A stretch of DNA of 64,000 nucleotides from NCBI RefSeq assembly GCF_001646655.1, contig NZ_LPZN01000050.1:124001-188000 (forward strand), in the 5' to 3' direction. Shown here in pieces: positions 32,507-46,029 of this stretch (the first letter of the stretch is position 1; each line of letters starts with the position of its first letter). This DNA is from Rhodococcus gordoniae (GTDB lineage: Bacteria > Actinomycetota > Actinomycetes > Mycobacteriales > Mycobacteriaceae). The position numbers and the translations under genes were made by a program. The notes under the pieces were generated by a model, which worked only from the letters and a program-made list of their open reading frames with translations, ran no database searches and was not told the DNA's origin.

Positions 32507-35500
32507 GCCCGTTCGGCGGGTGCGCCGCGCAGTCGCGCGTGCATCCGCTGGATCGAGCTCACGCCGATCTCACCGCGCAGTGCCGCCTCGATGCCCTGCA
32601 CCGCGGCGGAGGCACCCTGCACCGTGGTGACGCACGGGATGTTCGCGGCGACCGCCGCGCTGCGGATCTCGTAGCCGTCCACGCGCGGACCGGCATTGCC
32701 CCAGGGGGTGTTGATGACCATGTCGACGTCGCCGGCGCGGATGCGATTGACGATGTCGAGCGCGCCCTCGGGCTTGTCCTCGCCCGAGACCTTGTAGACC
32801 TGCTCGCAGGGAACACCGTTGCGGCGCAGCACTTCTGCCGTGCCGACGGTGGCCATGATGTGGAAGCCCAGATCGGCAAGGTGCTTGACCGGGAAGATCA
32901 TCGACCGCTTGTCCTTGTTCGCGAGCGAGACGAAGACCGTGCCCGAGGTGGGCAGGGAGCCGTAGGCCGCGGTCTGGCTCTTCGCGAACGCGGTACCGAA
33001 GTCGTCGTCGAGGCCCATGACCTCACCGGTGGACTTCATCTCCGGGCTGAGCAGGGTGTCGATGCCCGTGCCGTCGGCACGCCGGAACCGGTTGAACGGC
33101 AGCACCGCTTCCTTCACCGCGACCGGCGCGTCGAGCGGGACGTCGCTGCCGTCGCCCTCCGCCGGGAGGATGCCCGCGGCGCGCAGATCCGCGATGGACT
33201 CGCCGAGCATCACCCGAGCACAGGCCTTGGCGAGCTGCACCGCCGTGGCCTTGGAGACGAACGGCACCGTGCGCGAGGCGCGGGGGTTCGCCTCGAGGAC
33301 GTACAGGATGTCGTCCTTGAGCGCGTACTGGACGTTGAGCAGGCCCTTGACGCCGATGCCCTTCGCGAGCGCCGCCGTCGAACGACGCACGTTCTCCATG
33401 TCGGCACGGCCGAGCGTGATCGGCGGCAGCGCGCAGGCCGAGTCGCCGGAGTGGATCCCGGCCTCCTCGATGTGCTCCATGATCCCGCCGATGTACACGT
33501 CGGTGCCGTCGCACAACGCGTCGACGTCGATCTCGACCGCATCGTCGAGGAAACGGTCGACGAGCACCGGGCGGTCGTCGGAGATCTCGGTCGCATTGGA
33601 GATGTACGTCTCGAGCGCCTTCTCGTCGTACACGATCTCCATACCGCGACCGCCGAGGACGTAGGACGGGCGCACCAGCACCGGGTAGCCGATGCCCGCG
33701 GCGATCTCGCGCGCACCCTCGAAGGTGGTGGCGGTGCCGTACTTCGCGGCCGGCAGCTCGGCCTCGTCGAGCACGCGACCGAACTCGCCGCGATCCTCCG
33801 CGAGGTCGATCGCCTCGGGCGAGGTACCGACGATCGGCACGCCTGCGGCCTTCAGGCGGCGCGCCAGGCCGAGCGGGGTCTGACCGCCGAGCTGGACGAT
33901 GACGCCGGCGACCGTGCCGGACTCGCACTCGGCGCGGTAGACCTCGAGGACGTCCTCGAAGGTCAGCGGCTCGAAGTACAGGCGATCGGCGGTGTCGTAG
34001 TCGGTCGAGACCGTCTCGGGGTTGCAGTTGACCATCACGGTCTCGTAACCGGCCTCCGACAGCGTCAGCGCGGCGTGGACGCACGAGTAGTCGAACTCGA
34101 TGCCCTGTCCGATGCGGTTCGGGCCGGAACCGAGGATGAGCACCTTGGGCTTGTCGCGCTGCTCGACGACCTCGGTCTCGGCCGCGGGGTCGAGCTCGTA
34201 GGTCGAGTAGTGGTACGGCGTCTTCGCCTCGAACTCGGCCGCGCAGGTGTCCACGGTCTTGTAGACCGGGTGGACGCCCAGCTCCTGACGGAGGGCACGG
34301 ACATCGTCCTCGGAGGCGAACTGCGCCGGGCGCAGCGCCGCGATCTGCCGGTCGGAGAAACCGTGGTGCTTCGCGTAGCGCAGCTCGGTGGCACCGAACT
34401 GCTCGGCCGTGCGGACGTCCTCGCCCAGCTCGACGATGTACGCGAACTGCTCGAGGAACCACGGGTCGATCTTCGTGGCGTCGAAGAGCTGCTCGACGGT
34501 CGCGCCGAGCTCGAGCGCCCGGGCGATCCGGTAGAACCGGCCGTCCGTGGGAGTGCGGATCTCTTCGAGGATCTCCTCGAGCGTGCCCTCGACCTCGGGG
34601 CCGGTCCAGAAACCGGCGGACTTGGTCTCGAGCGAGCGCAGCACCTTGCCGAAGGCCTCGGTGAAGTTGCGGCCGATCGACATGGCCTCACCGACCGACT
34701 TCATGGTGGTGGTGAGAGTGCCGTCGGCACCGGGGAACTTCTCGAACGCGAACCGCGGGGCCTTGACCACGACGTAGTCGAGGCTCGGTTCGAAGCAGGC
34801 CGGCGTTTCCTTGGTGATGTCGTTGACGATCTCGTCGAGGGTGTAGCCGATGGCGAGCTTGGCGGCCATCTTCGCGATCGGGTAGCCGGTGGCCTTCGAC
34901 GCGAGCGCCGACGACCGCGACACGCGCGGGTTCATCTCGATGACGACGAGCCGGCCGTCGCGCGGATCCATCGCGAACTGGATGTTGCAGCCGCCGGTGT
35001 CGACACCGACCTCGCGCAGGATGGCGATCGAGAGGTCGCGCATCTGCTGGTACTCGCGGTCGGTGAGCGTCATCGCGGGGGCGACGGTCACCGAGTCGCC
35101 GGTGTGCACACCGACCGGGTCGACGTTCTCGATCGAGCAGACGATGACGACGTTGTCGGCACCGTCGCGCATGAGTTCGAGCTCGTATTCCTTCCAGCCG
35201 AGGATGGATTCCTCGATGAGCACGTTCGCGGTGGGCGAGGCCGCGAGGCCACCGCCGGCGATGCGCTCGAGGTCGGCGTCGTCGTAGGCCATGCCGGAGC
35301 CGAGGCCGCCCATGGTGAAGGACGGCCGCACCACGACGGGGAAGCCGAGTTCGGCGACGGTCGCACGGACCTCGTCCATCGTGTAGCAGACGGCCGAGCG
35401 AGCGGATTCGCCGCCGCACTTGGTGACGATGTCCTTGAACTTCTGCCGGTCCTCGCCGCGCTGGATGGCGTCGAAGTCGGCGCCGATGAGTTCGACGCCG

Positions 35501-35847
35501 TACTTGTCGAGGATGCCGCGCTCGGACAGCGCGACGGCGGTGTTGAGTGCGGTCTGGCCGCCGAGGGTCGCGAGCACCGCGTCGATGGGCGTGCCGTTGG
35601 CCTGTTCGGTCGCGATGACCTTCTCGACGTAGTCGGCGGTGATCGGCTCGATGTAGGTCGCATCGGCGAACTCGGGGTCGGTCATGATCGTGGCCGGGTT
35701 CGAGTTCACGAGGGAGACCCGCAGGCCCTCCTCGCGGAGCACCCGGCACGCCTGGGTGCCCGAGTAGTCGAACTCGCAGGCCTGCCCGATGACGATCGGG
35801 CCGGACCCGATGACCAGGACGTGGGAGAGATCGGTACGGCGTGGCAT
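32503..35847 (-). CDS. carB: Carbamoyl-phosphate synthase large subunit
   Basis: A 1114-residue enzyme that makes carbamoyl phosphate from bicarbonate, ATP and ammonia delivered by CarA, feeding pyrimidine and arginine synthesis. The two homologous ATP-grasp halves are visible, each opened by a [21 protein letters not shown] or [18 protein letters not shown] motif (residues about 12 and 575). Between them is the oligomerisation region, and a C-terminal allosteric MGS-like domain follows ([20 protein letters not shown] to the end). It starts one base after the carA stop codon, and its own stop overlaps pyrF. Confidence 0.98.
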   Translation of the reverse strand: MPRRTDLSHVLVIGSGPIVIGQACEFDYSGTQACRVLREEGLRVSLVNSNPATIMTDPEFADATYIEPITADYVEKVIATEQANGTPIDAVLATLGGQTALNTAVALSERGILDKYGVELIGADFDAIQRGEDRQKFKDIVTKCGGESARSAVCYTMDEVRATVAELGFPVVVRPSFTMGGLGSGMAYDDADLERIAGGGLAASPTANVLIEESILGWKEYELELMRDGADNVVIVCSIENVDPVGVHTGDSVTVAPAMTLTDREYQQMRDLSIAILREVGVDTGGCNIQFAMDPRDGRLVVIEMNPRVSRSSALASKATGYPIAKMAAKLAIGYTLDEIVNDITKETPACFEPSLDYVVVKAPRFAFEKFPGADGTLTTTMKSVGEAMSIGRNFTEAFGKVLRSLETKSAGFWTGPEVEGTLEEILEEIRTPTDGRFYRIARALELGATVEQLFDATKIDPWFLEQFAYIVELGEDVRTAEQFGATELRYAKHHGFSDRQIAALRPAQFASEDDVRALRQELGVHPVYKTVDTCAAEFEAKTPYHYSTYELDPAAETEVVEQRDKPKVLILGSGPNRIGQGIEFDYSCVHAALTLSEAGYETVMVNCNPETVSTDYDTADRLYFEPLTFEDVLEVYRAECESGTVAGVIVQLGGQTPLGLARRLKAAGVPIVGTSPEAIDLAEDRGEFGRVLDEAELPAAKYGTATTFEGAREIAAGIGYPVLVRPSYVLGGRGMEIVYDEKALETYISNATEISDDRPVLVDRFLDDAVEIDVDALCDGTDVYIGGIMEHIEEAGIHSGDSACALPPITLGRADMENVRRSTAALAKGIGVKGLLNVQYALKDDILYVLEANPRASRTVPFVSKATAVQLAKACARVMLGESIADLRAAGILPAEGDGSDVPLDAPVAVKEAVLPFNRFRRADGTGIDTLLSPEMKSTGEVMGLDDDFGTAFAKSQTAAYGSLPTSGTVFVSLANKDKRSMIFPVKHLADLGFHIMATVGTAEVLRRNGVPCEQVYKVSGEDKPEGALDIVNRIRAGDVDMVINTPWGNAGPRVDGYEIRSAAVAANIPCVTTVQGASAAVQGIEAALRGEIGVSSIQRMHARLRGAPAERA

Positions 35848-37029
35848 TTAGTTCTTCTCTCCCTCGAGCAGGCGGGTGAAACGATCGAACAGGTCGACGG
35901 CGTCGTGGGGACCGGCCGCCGCCTCGGGGTGGTACTGCACGGAGAACGCCGAACCGTCGAGCAGTCGGACGCCCTCGACGACACCGTCGTTGGCGCAGGT
36001 GTGGGTGACCTTCGCGCGCCCGAACGGGGTGTCGAACTCCTGGCCGGCCTCACCTTCGAGCGCGAAGCCGTGGTTCTGGGAGGTGATCGCGATCTGCCCG
36101 GTCTCGTGGTCGATGACCGGGATGTTCAGGCCGCGGTGGCCGAACTTCATCTTGTAGGTGTTCAGGCCGAGCGCGCGACCGAGGATCTGGTTGCCGAAGC
36201 AGATACCGAACAACGGCAGCCCCTGGCCGAGGATCTCCTTCGTCAGGTGCACCACGTCGCCGACCGCCGCGGGATCACCGGGACCGTTGGACAGGAACAC
36301 GCCGTCGGCCTTCAGGTCGAGGATGTCGTGCAGGGTCGTGGTGGCGGGGAGCACGTGCACGCGGATCCCGCGCGCAGCCAGCAGTCGCGGGGTGTTGCTC
36401 TTGATCCCCAGGTCGAGGGCCGCGACGTCGAAGCGCGCCTCACCCTCGGGTTCGACGACGTAGCCGCTGGTGGTCGTGACCTCACGTGCGAGATTCGCGC
36501 CGAGCATCGGAGGCTGCGCCTTGACGCGGTCGAGGAGGGCGTCGATGTCGAGGTCGTCGCCGTTCCAGGCGAGTGCGTCGCCCGAGAAGATTCCCGCGCG
36601 CATCGAGCCGAGGGTGCGCAGGTGCCGTACCAGCGCGCGGGTGTCGATGCCCGCGATCCCGACGACCTTCTGCCGTTCGAGTTCGTCCTGCAGGGAACCG
36701 GTGGCGCGCCAGCTCGAGGTGGTGCGCGACGGGTCGCGCACCACGTAGCCGGCCACCCAGATCTTCGAGTCGGCCGCGTTGCCGTCGGGGCCGACCGATT
36801 CGTTGTCCTCGTCGTTCCAGCCGGTGTTGCCGATCTGCGGTGCGGTGGCAACCACGATCTGGCGGTGGTAGCTCGGATCGGTGAGGGTTTCCTGGTAGCC
36901 GGTCATTGCCGTGGTGAACACGGCCTCGCCGAGCGTCTGGCCGACCGCGCCGAAAGTGGTGCCGCGGAAGGCACGTCCGTCCTCGAGGACCAGCACCGCG
37001 GTGCCGCCGCCGAATGTTCTGCCGCTCAT
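35848..37029 (-). CDS. carA: Carbamoyl-phosphate synthase small subunit
   Basis: A 393-residue glutaminase subunit that passes ammonia to CarB. The N-terminal domain begins VLVLEDGRAFRGTTFGAVGQ. The class I amidotransferase domain holds the nucleophile Cys in LFGICFGNQILG and the His/Glu pair region SVQYHPEAAAGPHDA. The ATG at 37029 follows GGAGAC. It is immediately adjacent to carB. The 117 bp upstream contain a GAY/CAY repeat tract and the end of a cryptic readthrough frame of the preceding gene. Confidence 0.98.
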   Translation of the reverse strand: MSGRTFGGGTAVLVLEDGRAFRGTTFGAVGQTLGEAVFTTAMTGYQETLTDPSYHRQIVVATAPQIGNTGWNDEDNESVGPDGNAADSKIWVAGYVVRDPSRTTSSWRATGSLQDELERQKVVGIAGIDTRALVRHLRTLGSMRAGIFSGDALAWNGDDLDIDALLDRVKAQPPMLGANLAREVTTTSGYVVEPEGEARFDVAALDLGIKSNTPRLLAARGIRVHVLPATTTLHDILDLKADGVFLSNGPGDPAAVGDVVHLTKEILGQGLPLFGICFGNQILGRALGLNTYKMKFGHRGLNIPVIDHETGQIAITSQNHGFALEGEAGQEFDTPFGRAKVTHTCANDGVVEGVRLLDGSAFSVQYHPEAAAGPHDAVDLFDRFTRLLEGEKN

Positions 37030-37047
37030 GCGTTGTCTCCGTTCTTA

Positions 37048-37146
37048 TCGACCGCACCAGAGCCGGCCGCGCGGGCTGAGATCTCGCGTGTCGTGATCGT
37101 CGTGTTGTTCGTCGTGATCGTCATCGTCGTTGTGATCGTCACCGTC
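37048..37146 (-). repeat. Asp/His-coding triplet repeat behind the PH-like gene stop
   Basis: From 37146 down to about 37088 the minus strand is built of GAY, CAY and AAC triplets; the 12-mer GACGATCACGAC occurs twice. The tract begins right after the TGA of the PH-like gene and is in the same frame: reading through gives DGDDHNDDDDHDEQH and so on for 33 codons, up to a TAA at 37047-37045, 15 bp before carA. It looks like a former acidic, His-rich C-terminal tail cut off by a nonsense codon. Confidence 0.6.
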
Positions 37147-37638
37147 TCAAGATCTTTCGTCGTTCCCGTTCGTCCAGAGCGGGTAGATCGACTTGTCGTC
37201 GCCGCGGAAGCCCGTGTCGATCTCGGTCCCCGAGGGCAGCTCCCAGCGGATGACCAGCACCCCGTCCTTGGACATGACCTTGCCTGCCAGCCCGCGCTCG
37301 GTGCGGATCGCGCGGATCGAATCCTGCGGGATCCAGATCGGGGATGCACCGTCGCGTTCGAGCAGGACACCGGATCGGTAGCGCGACAGTTCCGCGTTCG
37401 CGCGGTGTCCGAGGTCGCCGACCGCGACGCGGTCCTGCCAGCTCGGCGCGAGGGTGCTGCCGACGTACAGGCCCGTGCTCGGCTCGACGAGCCGCTCCCC
37501 CAGCTCCGCGGGCACGGTCGGCAATTCGCCGACGGCGTCCTGCTGCCGGCGGGCGCGTCCCTTCCAGCCCTTCCACATCAGCAGGACGAGCACGACCCAC
37601 AGCGCGAGGAAACCGACGGTGAGAAAAAGGCGATCCAT
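37147..37638 (-). CDS. PH-like domain membrane protein of the pyr operon
   Basis: A 163-residue protein with one N-terminal membrane helix (FLTVGFLALWVVLVLLMW, residues 5-22), a basic stretch (KGWKGRARR), and a soluble beta-rich domain with LYVGSTLAPSWQDRVAVGDLG and SIRAIRTERGLAGKVM. It matches the position and layout of M. tuberculosis Rv1382, a conserved membrane or export protein between pyrC and carA. The function is unknown. It lies 8 bp after pyrC. Its stop codon is followed in frame by an Asp/His-rich triplet tract, so the ancestral protein may have been longer. Confidence 0.82.
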   Translation of the reverse strand: MDRLFLTVGFLALWVVLVLLMWKGWKGRARRQQDAVGELPTVPAELGERLVEPSTGLYVGSTLAPSWQDRVAVGDLGHRANAELSRYRSGVLLERDGASPIWIPQDSIRAIRTERGLAGKVMSKDGVLVIRWELPSGTEIDTGFRGDDKSIYPLWTNGNDERS

Positions 37639-37646
37639 GCCGGTTC

Positions 37647-38960
37647 CTACCTTTCGCCTGTGCGTGGGAACACCTCACCGTCGCGGGCGGTGATCCGCCC
37701 GCGCAACACGGTGGTGGTGACCCGGCCCGGCAGGGTCATGTCTTCGTACGGCGTGTTGTGGGAGATGCTCGCGAGGTCGGGGCCGTGCACCGTCCACTCG
37801 GTGTCCGGGTCGACGAGCACGACGTTCGCGGGCTCGCCCACGTCGAGCGGCCGGCCCTGGTCGTCGAGGCCCACGATCTGCGCGGGACGCTCGCTCATCA
37901 CCTTCGCGACGCCGCGCCAGTCCAGCAGCCCGGGCCGGACCATCGTCTCGATCACGACGGACAACGCCGTCTCCAGTCCGAGCATTCCCGGACGTGCCTG
38001 CGAGAACTCGCAGCACTTGTCCTGTTCGGCGTGCGGGGCGTGGTCGGTGGCCACACAGTCGATGGTCCCGTCGGCCAGTCCGCGTCGCAGTGCCTCGACG
38101 TCGCTCCGCTCCCGCAGGGGCGGGTTGACCCGGTTGATGCCGTCGTAGCTCTCGAGACGCGAGTCGTCGAGGAGCAGGTGGTGCGGCGTGACCTCGGCGC
38201 TGATCGCGATGCCCTGCGAGCGTGCCCAGCGGACGAGCTCGACCGTCCCGGCCGTGGAAGCGTGGCAGATGTGCACGCGCGCCCCGGCGTCGCGGGCGAG
38301 CAGCGCGTCGCGGGCGACGATGGACTCCTCGGCGGCGCGCGGCCAGCCGGCCAGGCCGAGCCGCGCCGCGGTCGGTCCCTCGTGGGCGACGGCACCGACG
38401 GTCAGACGCGGTTCCTCGGCGTGCTGGGCGATGAGCACCCCGAGCGAGGCGGAGTATTCGAGCGCGCGACGCATGAGCAGCGGATCGTAGACGCACTTGC
38501 CGTCGTCGGAGAACATCCGCACTCCGCCGACACCGGCGGCCATCGTGCCCATCTCGGCGAGCTGCTTGCCCTCGAGCCCGACGGTGACGGCACCGACGGG
38601 GTGGACGTCGACGAGCCCGACCTCGCGGCCGCGGCGCCACACGTGATCGGTGACGACCACCGAGTCGGCGACCGGATCGGTATTGGCCATGGCGAAGACC
38701 GCGGTGTACCCGCCGCGCGCCGCGGCGGCCGAGCCGGAGTCGACGGTCTCGGTGTCCTCCCGGCCGGGCTCGCGCAGATGCGTATGCAGGTCGACGAAGC
38801 CCGGGAGCATGATCTGCCCCGTGCCGTCGACGATCTCCGCGTCGTCGCCGACCTCGAGGTCGGTTCCGACGGCGAGGATCTGCTCGTCGCCGAGCAGCAC
38901 GTCGACCGGATCGCCCTCGCCGTAGAGGCGGACGTTGCGGATGAGCACCTGCGGCGTCAC
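37647..38960 (-). CDS. pyrC: Dihydroorotase
   Basis: A 437-residue zinc amidohydrolase that cyclises carbamoyl aspartate to dihydroorotate. Metal-binding motifs are [13 protein letters not shown] (residues about 57-69), an [10 protein letters not shown] His, a HICHAST His and [14 protein letters not shown] with the catalytic Asp. I chose the GTG at 38960 ([16 protein letters not shown]) because AGGAGA lies 9 bases upstream and homologues begin there. A second GTG at 39008 overlaps the pyrB stop (GTGA) and would add 16 residues, so both may initiate. Confidence 0.96.
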   Translation of the reverse strand: MTPQVLIRNVRLYGEGDPVDVLLGDEQILAVGTDLEVGDDAEIVDGTGQIMLPGFVDLHTHLREPGREDTETVDSGSAAAARGGYTAVFAMANTDPVADSVVVTDHVWRRGREVGLVDVHPVGAVTVGLEGKQLAEMGTMAAGVGGVRMFSDDGKCVYDPLLMRRALEYSASLGVLIAQHAEEPRLTVGAVAHEGPTAARLGLAGWPRAAEESIVARDALLARDAGARVHICHASTAGTVELVRWARSQGIAISAEVTPHHLLLDDSRLESYDGINRVNPPLRERSDVEALRRGLADGTIDCVATDHAPHAEQDKCCEFSQARPGMLGLETALSVVIETMVRPGLLDWRGVAKVMSERPAQIVGLDDQGRPLDVGEPANVVLVDPDTEWTVHGPDLASISHNTPYEDMTLPGRVTTTVLRGRITARDGEVFPRTGER

Positions 38961-39004
38961 CTGTGTGTCTCCTGTTCCTGTATCTCCCGGGTGGGAAGTG
39001 TGGG

Positions 39005-40614
<1,610 letters not shown>

Positions 40615-40712
40615 TCGTTAAAGGATGCCTGACGGTTGTCGAGCCTATCAGCGTCGACGTCCGCCTCGGCACGGATGGTGGGTGAAGCGCAACACAGACC
40701 TCCCGGACGCCG

Positions 40713-40750
40713 GAGTGGGCCCGGCAGGAACATTCCCGCCGGGCCCACTC
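40713..40750 (-). terminator. Terminator after nusB
   Basis: A 13-bp perfect inverted repeat (GAGTGGGCCCGGC at 40713-40725, complement at 40738-40750) with a 12-base loop lies 43 bp after the nusB stop codon. There is no U-run. It separates pepQ-efp-nusB from the pyr operon promoter. Confidence 0.75.
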
Positions 40751-40792
40751 ACGGTGCCTCGTGTCGTCGCTCGCCCCGACAGGGTGACGAAC

Positions 40793-41302
40793 TCAGGACT
40801 CGTCCGACTCCCGGTCCTGCGACGCCTGCGCCGGCCGGACGAGGGTGGCAGCGGCAGCTGCGCGCACCTGGTCGGCGACGGCGACGATCTGCCCGAGCAC
40901 TCCGTTGACGAAGGCGGGCGAGTCGTCCGTGGACAGCTGCTTGGCCAGCTCGACCGCTTCGTCGACCGCCACCACGGGCGGCACGTCGGTCGCGTGGAAG
41001 AGTTCCCAGACCGCGATGCGCAGGATCGCGCGGTCGACGGCGGGAAGCCGGTCCAGGGTCCATTCGTGCAGGTGGTCGGCGATCACCCGATCGGTCTCGT
41101 CGAGGTTCTCGGCGACACCGCGGATGATGGTCTGCGCGTATGCCGGCACCGGTGCGACCTGATCGTCGTCGATCGCGAGTTCGACGCGATCGGCGGCGAG
41201 GTCGACGGGATGCACGTCGCGGGCCTCCGCCTCGAAGAGCAGATCCACGGCGCGCTTGCGGGCCTTGTGGCGGGCCCCGAGCTTCTTCTGGTTACCGGAC
41301 AC
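40793..41302 (-). CDS. nusB: Transcription antitermination protein NusB
   Basis: A 169-residue all-helical RNA-binding protein that, with NusE (S10), binds boxA RNA in rRNA antitermination. The family elements are [20 protein letters not shown] (about 9-28), [21 protein letters not shown] and [30 protein letters not shown]. The start codon is GTG, directly abutting the efp stop, so efp and nusB are cotranscribed. The C-terminal 20 residues are a polar tail. This is the last gene of the block syntenic with Rv2533c-Rv2535c. Confidence 0.96.
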   Translation of the reverse strand: MSGNQKKLGARHKARKRAVDLLFEAEARDVHPVDLAADRVELAIDDDQVAPVPAYAQTIIRGVAENLDETDRVIADHLHEWTLDRLPAVDRAILRIAVWELFHATDVPPVVAVDEAVELAKQLSTDDSPAFVNGVLGQIVAVADQVRAAAAATLVRPAQASQDRESDES

Positions 41303-41866
41303 TCAGGAATTCACTCGCCCGAGGTAGTTGCCGTCGCGGGAATCGACCTTGAGCTTGTCGCCGGTGTTGATGAACAGCGGGACCTGGATCTCGGCGCCGG
41401 TCTCGAGAGTCGCGGGCTTGGTGCCGCCGGTGGAGCGGTCGCCCTGCAGGCCGGGATCGGTGTGCTGGACGACGAGCTCGACCGTGACCGGGAGCTCCAC
41501 GAACAGCGGGACGTCCTCGTGCGTCGCGACCTGGACGGGCATGTTCTCGAGCAGGAAGTCGGCGCTGGTACCGAGCAGCTCGGGCGAGATGGTGATCTGG
41601 TCGTAGGTCTCGCCGTCCATGAAGACGTAGTCGGTGCCGTCGTTGTAGAGGTAGGTCATGTCGCGGCGATCGACGGTGGCGGTCTCGACCTTGACACCGG
41701 CATTCCAGGTCTTGTCGACGGTCTTGCCCGACGTCACATTCTTGAGCTTCGTACGCACGAAGGCAGGGCCCTTGCCCGGCTTGACGTGCTGGAACTCGAT
41801 GATCTGCCAGAGCTGTCCGTCGATTTTCAGAACGAGGCCGTTCTTGAAGTCACTGGTATCAGCCAC
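41303..41866 (-). CDS. efp: Elongation factor P
   Basis: A 187-residue three-domain factor that rescues ribosomes stalled at polyproline. Domain I carries the loop [17 protein letters not shown] (about 28-44), where the Lys of PGKGP reaches the peptidyl-transfer centre. The PGKGP loop is the actinobacterial form, thought to work without the beta-lysyl modification; no epmA or ymfI-like gene is seen in the window. The C-terminus ends with the family motif [23 protein letters not shown]. The GTG start has AGGAG 13 bases upstream. It lies between pepQ and nusB. Confidence 0.97.
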   Translation of the reverse strand: MADTSDFKNGLVLKIDGQLWQIIEFQHVKPGKGPAFVRTKLKNVTSGKTVDKTWNAGVKVETATVDRRDMTYLYNDGTDYVFMDGETYDQITISPELLGTSADFLLENMPVQVATHEDVPLFVELPVTVELVVQHTDPGLQGDRSTGGTKPATLETGAEIQVPLFINTGDKLKVDSRDGNYLGRVNS

Positions 41867-41900
41867 TTGGTTCGTGTCTCCTAGGGTCGAGGAACCGCCC

Positions 41901-42998
41901 TCAAACGACGGTCAATGTCTTGTCGGTGAGCGTGAGCAACTCCGGAGTATGCTCCCGCACCACGAGCGTGTCTTCGATCCGCACGCCTCCGCGCCCCGAG
42001 AAGTACACACCCGGCTCGACGGTCACCGCCGCACCGGCGACAAGTGTACCGGTCGCCGCCGCACCGATCCCGGGCGCTTCGTGGATCTCGAGCCCGACTC
42101 CGTGGCCGAGCCCGTGCAGGAACAGCTCGCCGTAGCCGGCCTCGGCGATCACCGTGCGCGCGGCGGCGTCCACCGCGGAGCATTCGGCACCGGGTGCGAG
42201 CGCCTCGCGACCGGCCTGCTGTGCACGCAGGACCAGCTCGTACAGGTCGCGCTGCCAGTCCGCCGCCCGGCCGAGCACGTAGGTGCGCGTCATGTCGGAG
42301 TGGTAACCCCCGATTCGGGCACCGAAGTCGAGTTTGACGAAGTCGCCCTCCACGAGGACCGCGGAGGTGGGCCGGTGGTGGGGTACGGCGGAGTTCGCGC
42401 CTGCGGCGACGATCGTCTCGAAGGAGATCCCGTCGGCGCCGTGCCCGAACATGCGCCATTCGAGGTCGCGCGCCACCTCCTTCTCGGTACGCCCCGGGCG
42501 CAGCCCGCCCGCCGCGAGGAGATCCGCCAATGCGCGGTCGGCCGCGCCGCACGCGTCGCGCAGCAGGCCGATCTCGTGTTCGTCCTTGACGGCGCGCAGC
42601 TGCTCGACGAGTCCCGGAGTGGGGACGAAGCGGACGGGGACGTCGAGCTCGTCCCACCGGGCCCTCTCGTCGACAGTGACCAAGTGGCTCTCGAATCCCC
42701 AACGCGCAGCGTCGGTTCCGAACTCGGTGATGAGCCGGGCCGTCGACGACCGGGCGATCACGGCGCGCAGATCGGGGACCTGCTCCTCCACCTGCGTGAC
42801 GTAGCGGCCGTCGGTGCAGACGACGGTGCGGGTCTCGTCCGCATCGTCCACCGTGGAGACGATCAGCGCCGCGTTGGAACCCGTGAAACCCGTGAGATAT
42901 CGGATATCGGTCAGACCGGTCACCAGCAGCGCGTCGAGATCGCGGTCGGCGAGCAGCGCACGCAGCGCTCGGCGACGGGAAGCGTGGTCGGCAGACAT
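41901..42998 (-). CDS. pepQ: Xaa-Pro dipeptidase / M24 aminopeptidase
   Basis: A 365-residue creatinase-fold metallopeptidase. The N-terminal domain (about 1-130) includes [21 protein letters not shown]. The catalytic M24 domain supplies the five metal ligands in [19 protein letters not shown] (two Asp), [15 protein letters not shown] (His), VEPGVYF (Glu) and RIEDTLVV (Glu). It removes residues before proline in short peptides in the cytosol. The ATG at 42998 was chosen because the family begins there. It is first in pepQ-efp-nusB and divergent from the membrane protein at 43074. Confidence 0.93.
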   Translation of the reverse strand: MSADHASRRRALRALLADRDLDALLVTGLTDIRYLTGFTGSNAALIVSTVDDADETRTVVCTDGRYVTQVEEQVPDLRAVIARSSTARLITEFGTDAARWGFESHLVTVDERARWDELDVPVRFVPTPGLVEQLRAVKDEHEIGLLRDACGAADRALADLLAAGGLRPGRTEKEVARDLEWRMFGHGADGISFETIVAAGANSAVPHHRPTSAVLVEGDFVKLDFGARIGGYHSDMTRTYVLGRAADWQRDLYELVLRAQQAGREALAPGAECSAVDAAARTVIAEAGYGELFLHGLGHGVGLEIHEAPGIGAAATGTLVAGAAVTVEPGVYFSGRGGVRIEDTLVVREHTPELLTLTDKTLTVV

Positions 42999-43073
42999 AT
43001 CGCTCAACCTACCGCGACGGCAGCTGTGGGACGGGACACACTGTCGGCTTCGCCACCCGTTACGCTGAGGTAC

Positions 43074-43658
43074 ATGAAACCCTGGTTGCTTCGCGGACTC
43101 GGGCTCGCCCTCGTCCACGTGGTCGTGCGCGTCCTGCTCGGTGCCGCTCTCATCCAGTGGCCGTTGCAGGGATCGGTACTGCGCTGGCTGGGCTTCGCCG
43201 TGGTGGTGATCGCCGCGTTCGTCTGGGCCGGTCTCGACGGCATCCGCGACCACCGCGCGCATCCCGACCCCGACGAGGGCGACGACCTGACGATGCGCTG
43301 GCTCGCCGCCGGCGCGGTCACCGCCATCGTCGGTGGAGTCCTCACGTGGCTCGTCGATACGGTCACCCCGGTGCCGGTGGGCGTGACGTCCCTGTTCTTC
43401 GAGATCACCTCCGGTGCCGCGTTCACCGTGCTGCTGGTGTTCCTGCCGGCGATGGCCGCGGTCACCTCGGGCAGGTTCTTCGCGCGGCGGAGCGAGCGCA
43501 AGGCCGCGCGTGACGACGACTGGTCGGTCCATCGGGAGCACCACGCGCCCGCAGGTGTGGGGGCGGCGGCGCCCGCGGGTTCGGCGCAGGCCGACCCTGC
43601 CTGGCGCACCGACGACTCCCCCACCGAGGTGTTCCCGAGGGTCGATCCGAAGCAGTAG
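43074..43658 (+). CDS. B-4DMT family membrane protein (putative transporter)
   Basis: A 194-residue protein with four predicted membrane helices: LLRGLGLALVHVVVRVLLGAA (about 4-24), WLGFAVVVIAAFVWAGL, LAAGAVTAIVGGVLTWLV, and AAFTVLLVFLPAMAAVTSG. A basic segment and a cytoplasmic tail rich in Ala, Pro and Asp follow. The layout fits the B-4DMT family, annotated as transporters in mycobacteria, with no known substrate. The ATG follows GAGG at -8. It is divergent from pepQ with 75 bp shared upstream, so promoters of both genes lie there. Confidence 0.72.
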   Translation: MKPWLLRGLGLALVHVVVRVLLGAALIQWPLQGSVLRWLGFAVVVIAAFVWAGLDGIRDHRAHPDPDEGDDLTMRWLAAGAVTAIVGGVLTWLVDTVTPVPVGVTSLFFEITSGAAFTVLLVFLPAMAAVTSGRFFARRSERKAARDDDWSVHREHHAPAGVGAAAPAGSAQADPAWRTDDSPTEVFPRVDPKQ

Positions 43659-43737
43659 GCCCCTCGGCAGGCGGGCGGGTGCTCAGTTTTCCGGGTGGTG
43701 ACGGTCGGTACCTACAGCCGACCTCGAGGAGCTTCCC

Positions 43738-44349
43738 ATGACCGACACCACCGAGATGCTCGACCTGACTCCCGCCACCCGCCGTATGGAGCGCATCCTG
43801 GCGGGCATCGACGACGCGCAGCTGACAGGACCGACGCCGTGTTCCGACACTTCCGTCGGGGTGCTCGTCGACCATGTGCTCGGACTGTCGCTCGCGTTCA
43901 CGGCGGCAGCGCGCAAGGACCACGGGCCGTACACCGACACCCCACCGCAGCTCACGAGCGAACTGCAGCCGGACTGGCGTCGCCTCGTACCCGATCGGCT
44001 CGCCGACCTCGGCCGGGCGTGGAAAGAGCCCACGGCCTGGGAGGGCACGACCCGCGCGGGCGGACTCGACCTTCCGGCGGCGGTCGCCGGACTCGTCGCC
44101 CTCGACGAACTCGTCGTCCACGGCTGGGATCTCGCCGTCGCCACGGGACAGCCGTACACCTGCGAGCCCGACGAGATCGCAGCGTGCACCGCCTTCGCGG
44201 AGAGCATCACCGAGGCGGAACGCGCCGGCGACGGGGGTGGTCTGTTCGGTCCTGCCGTCCGGGTGGGCGACGACGCGTCGCCACTGGACCGCCTGATCGG
44301 ACTCACCGGGCGCAACCCGTCGTGGAGACCACCCTCGTCGACGAGGTGA
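43738..44349 (+). CDS. TIGR03086 family metal-binding protein (DinB/mycothiol-transferase-like)
   Basis: A 203-residue protein of the actinobacterial TIGR03086 family, related to mycothiol-dependent maleylpyruvate isomerase and DinB folds. The four-helix bundle is recognisable: MERILAGIDDAQLTGPTPCSDTSVGVLVDHVLG with the first metal His, then a helix of the LVALDELVVHGWDLAVATGQ type with a second His and Asp. A thiol-dependent transferase using mycothiol is plausible, but the substrate is unknown. It ends 3 bp before the end of the convergent aroB gene. GAGGAG lies upstream of the ATG. Confidence 0.78.
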   Translation: MTDTTEMLDLTPATRRMERILAGIDDAQLTGPTPCSDTSVGVLVDHVLGLSLAFTAAARKDHGPYTDTPPQLTSELQPDWRRLVPDRLADLGRAWKEPTAWEGTTRAGGLDLPAAVAGLVALDELVVHGWDLAVATGQPYTCEPDEIAACTAFAESITEAERAGDGGGLFGPAVRVGDDASPLDRLIGLTGRNPSWRPPSSTR

Positions 44350-44352
44350 CTG

Positions 44353-46029
<1,677 letters not shown>

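Noticed and set aside
32413-38148. A 1911-codon open frame on the plus strand across the pyr operon
   Set aside because: It is antisense to pyrF-carB-carA-pyrC with full matching of codon phase, has no family similarity, and its composition is the usual shadow of high-GC minus-strand genes.
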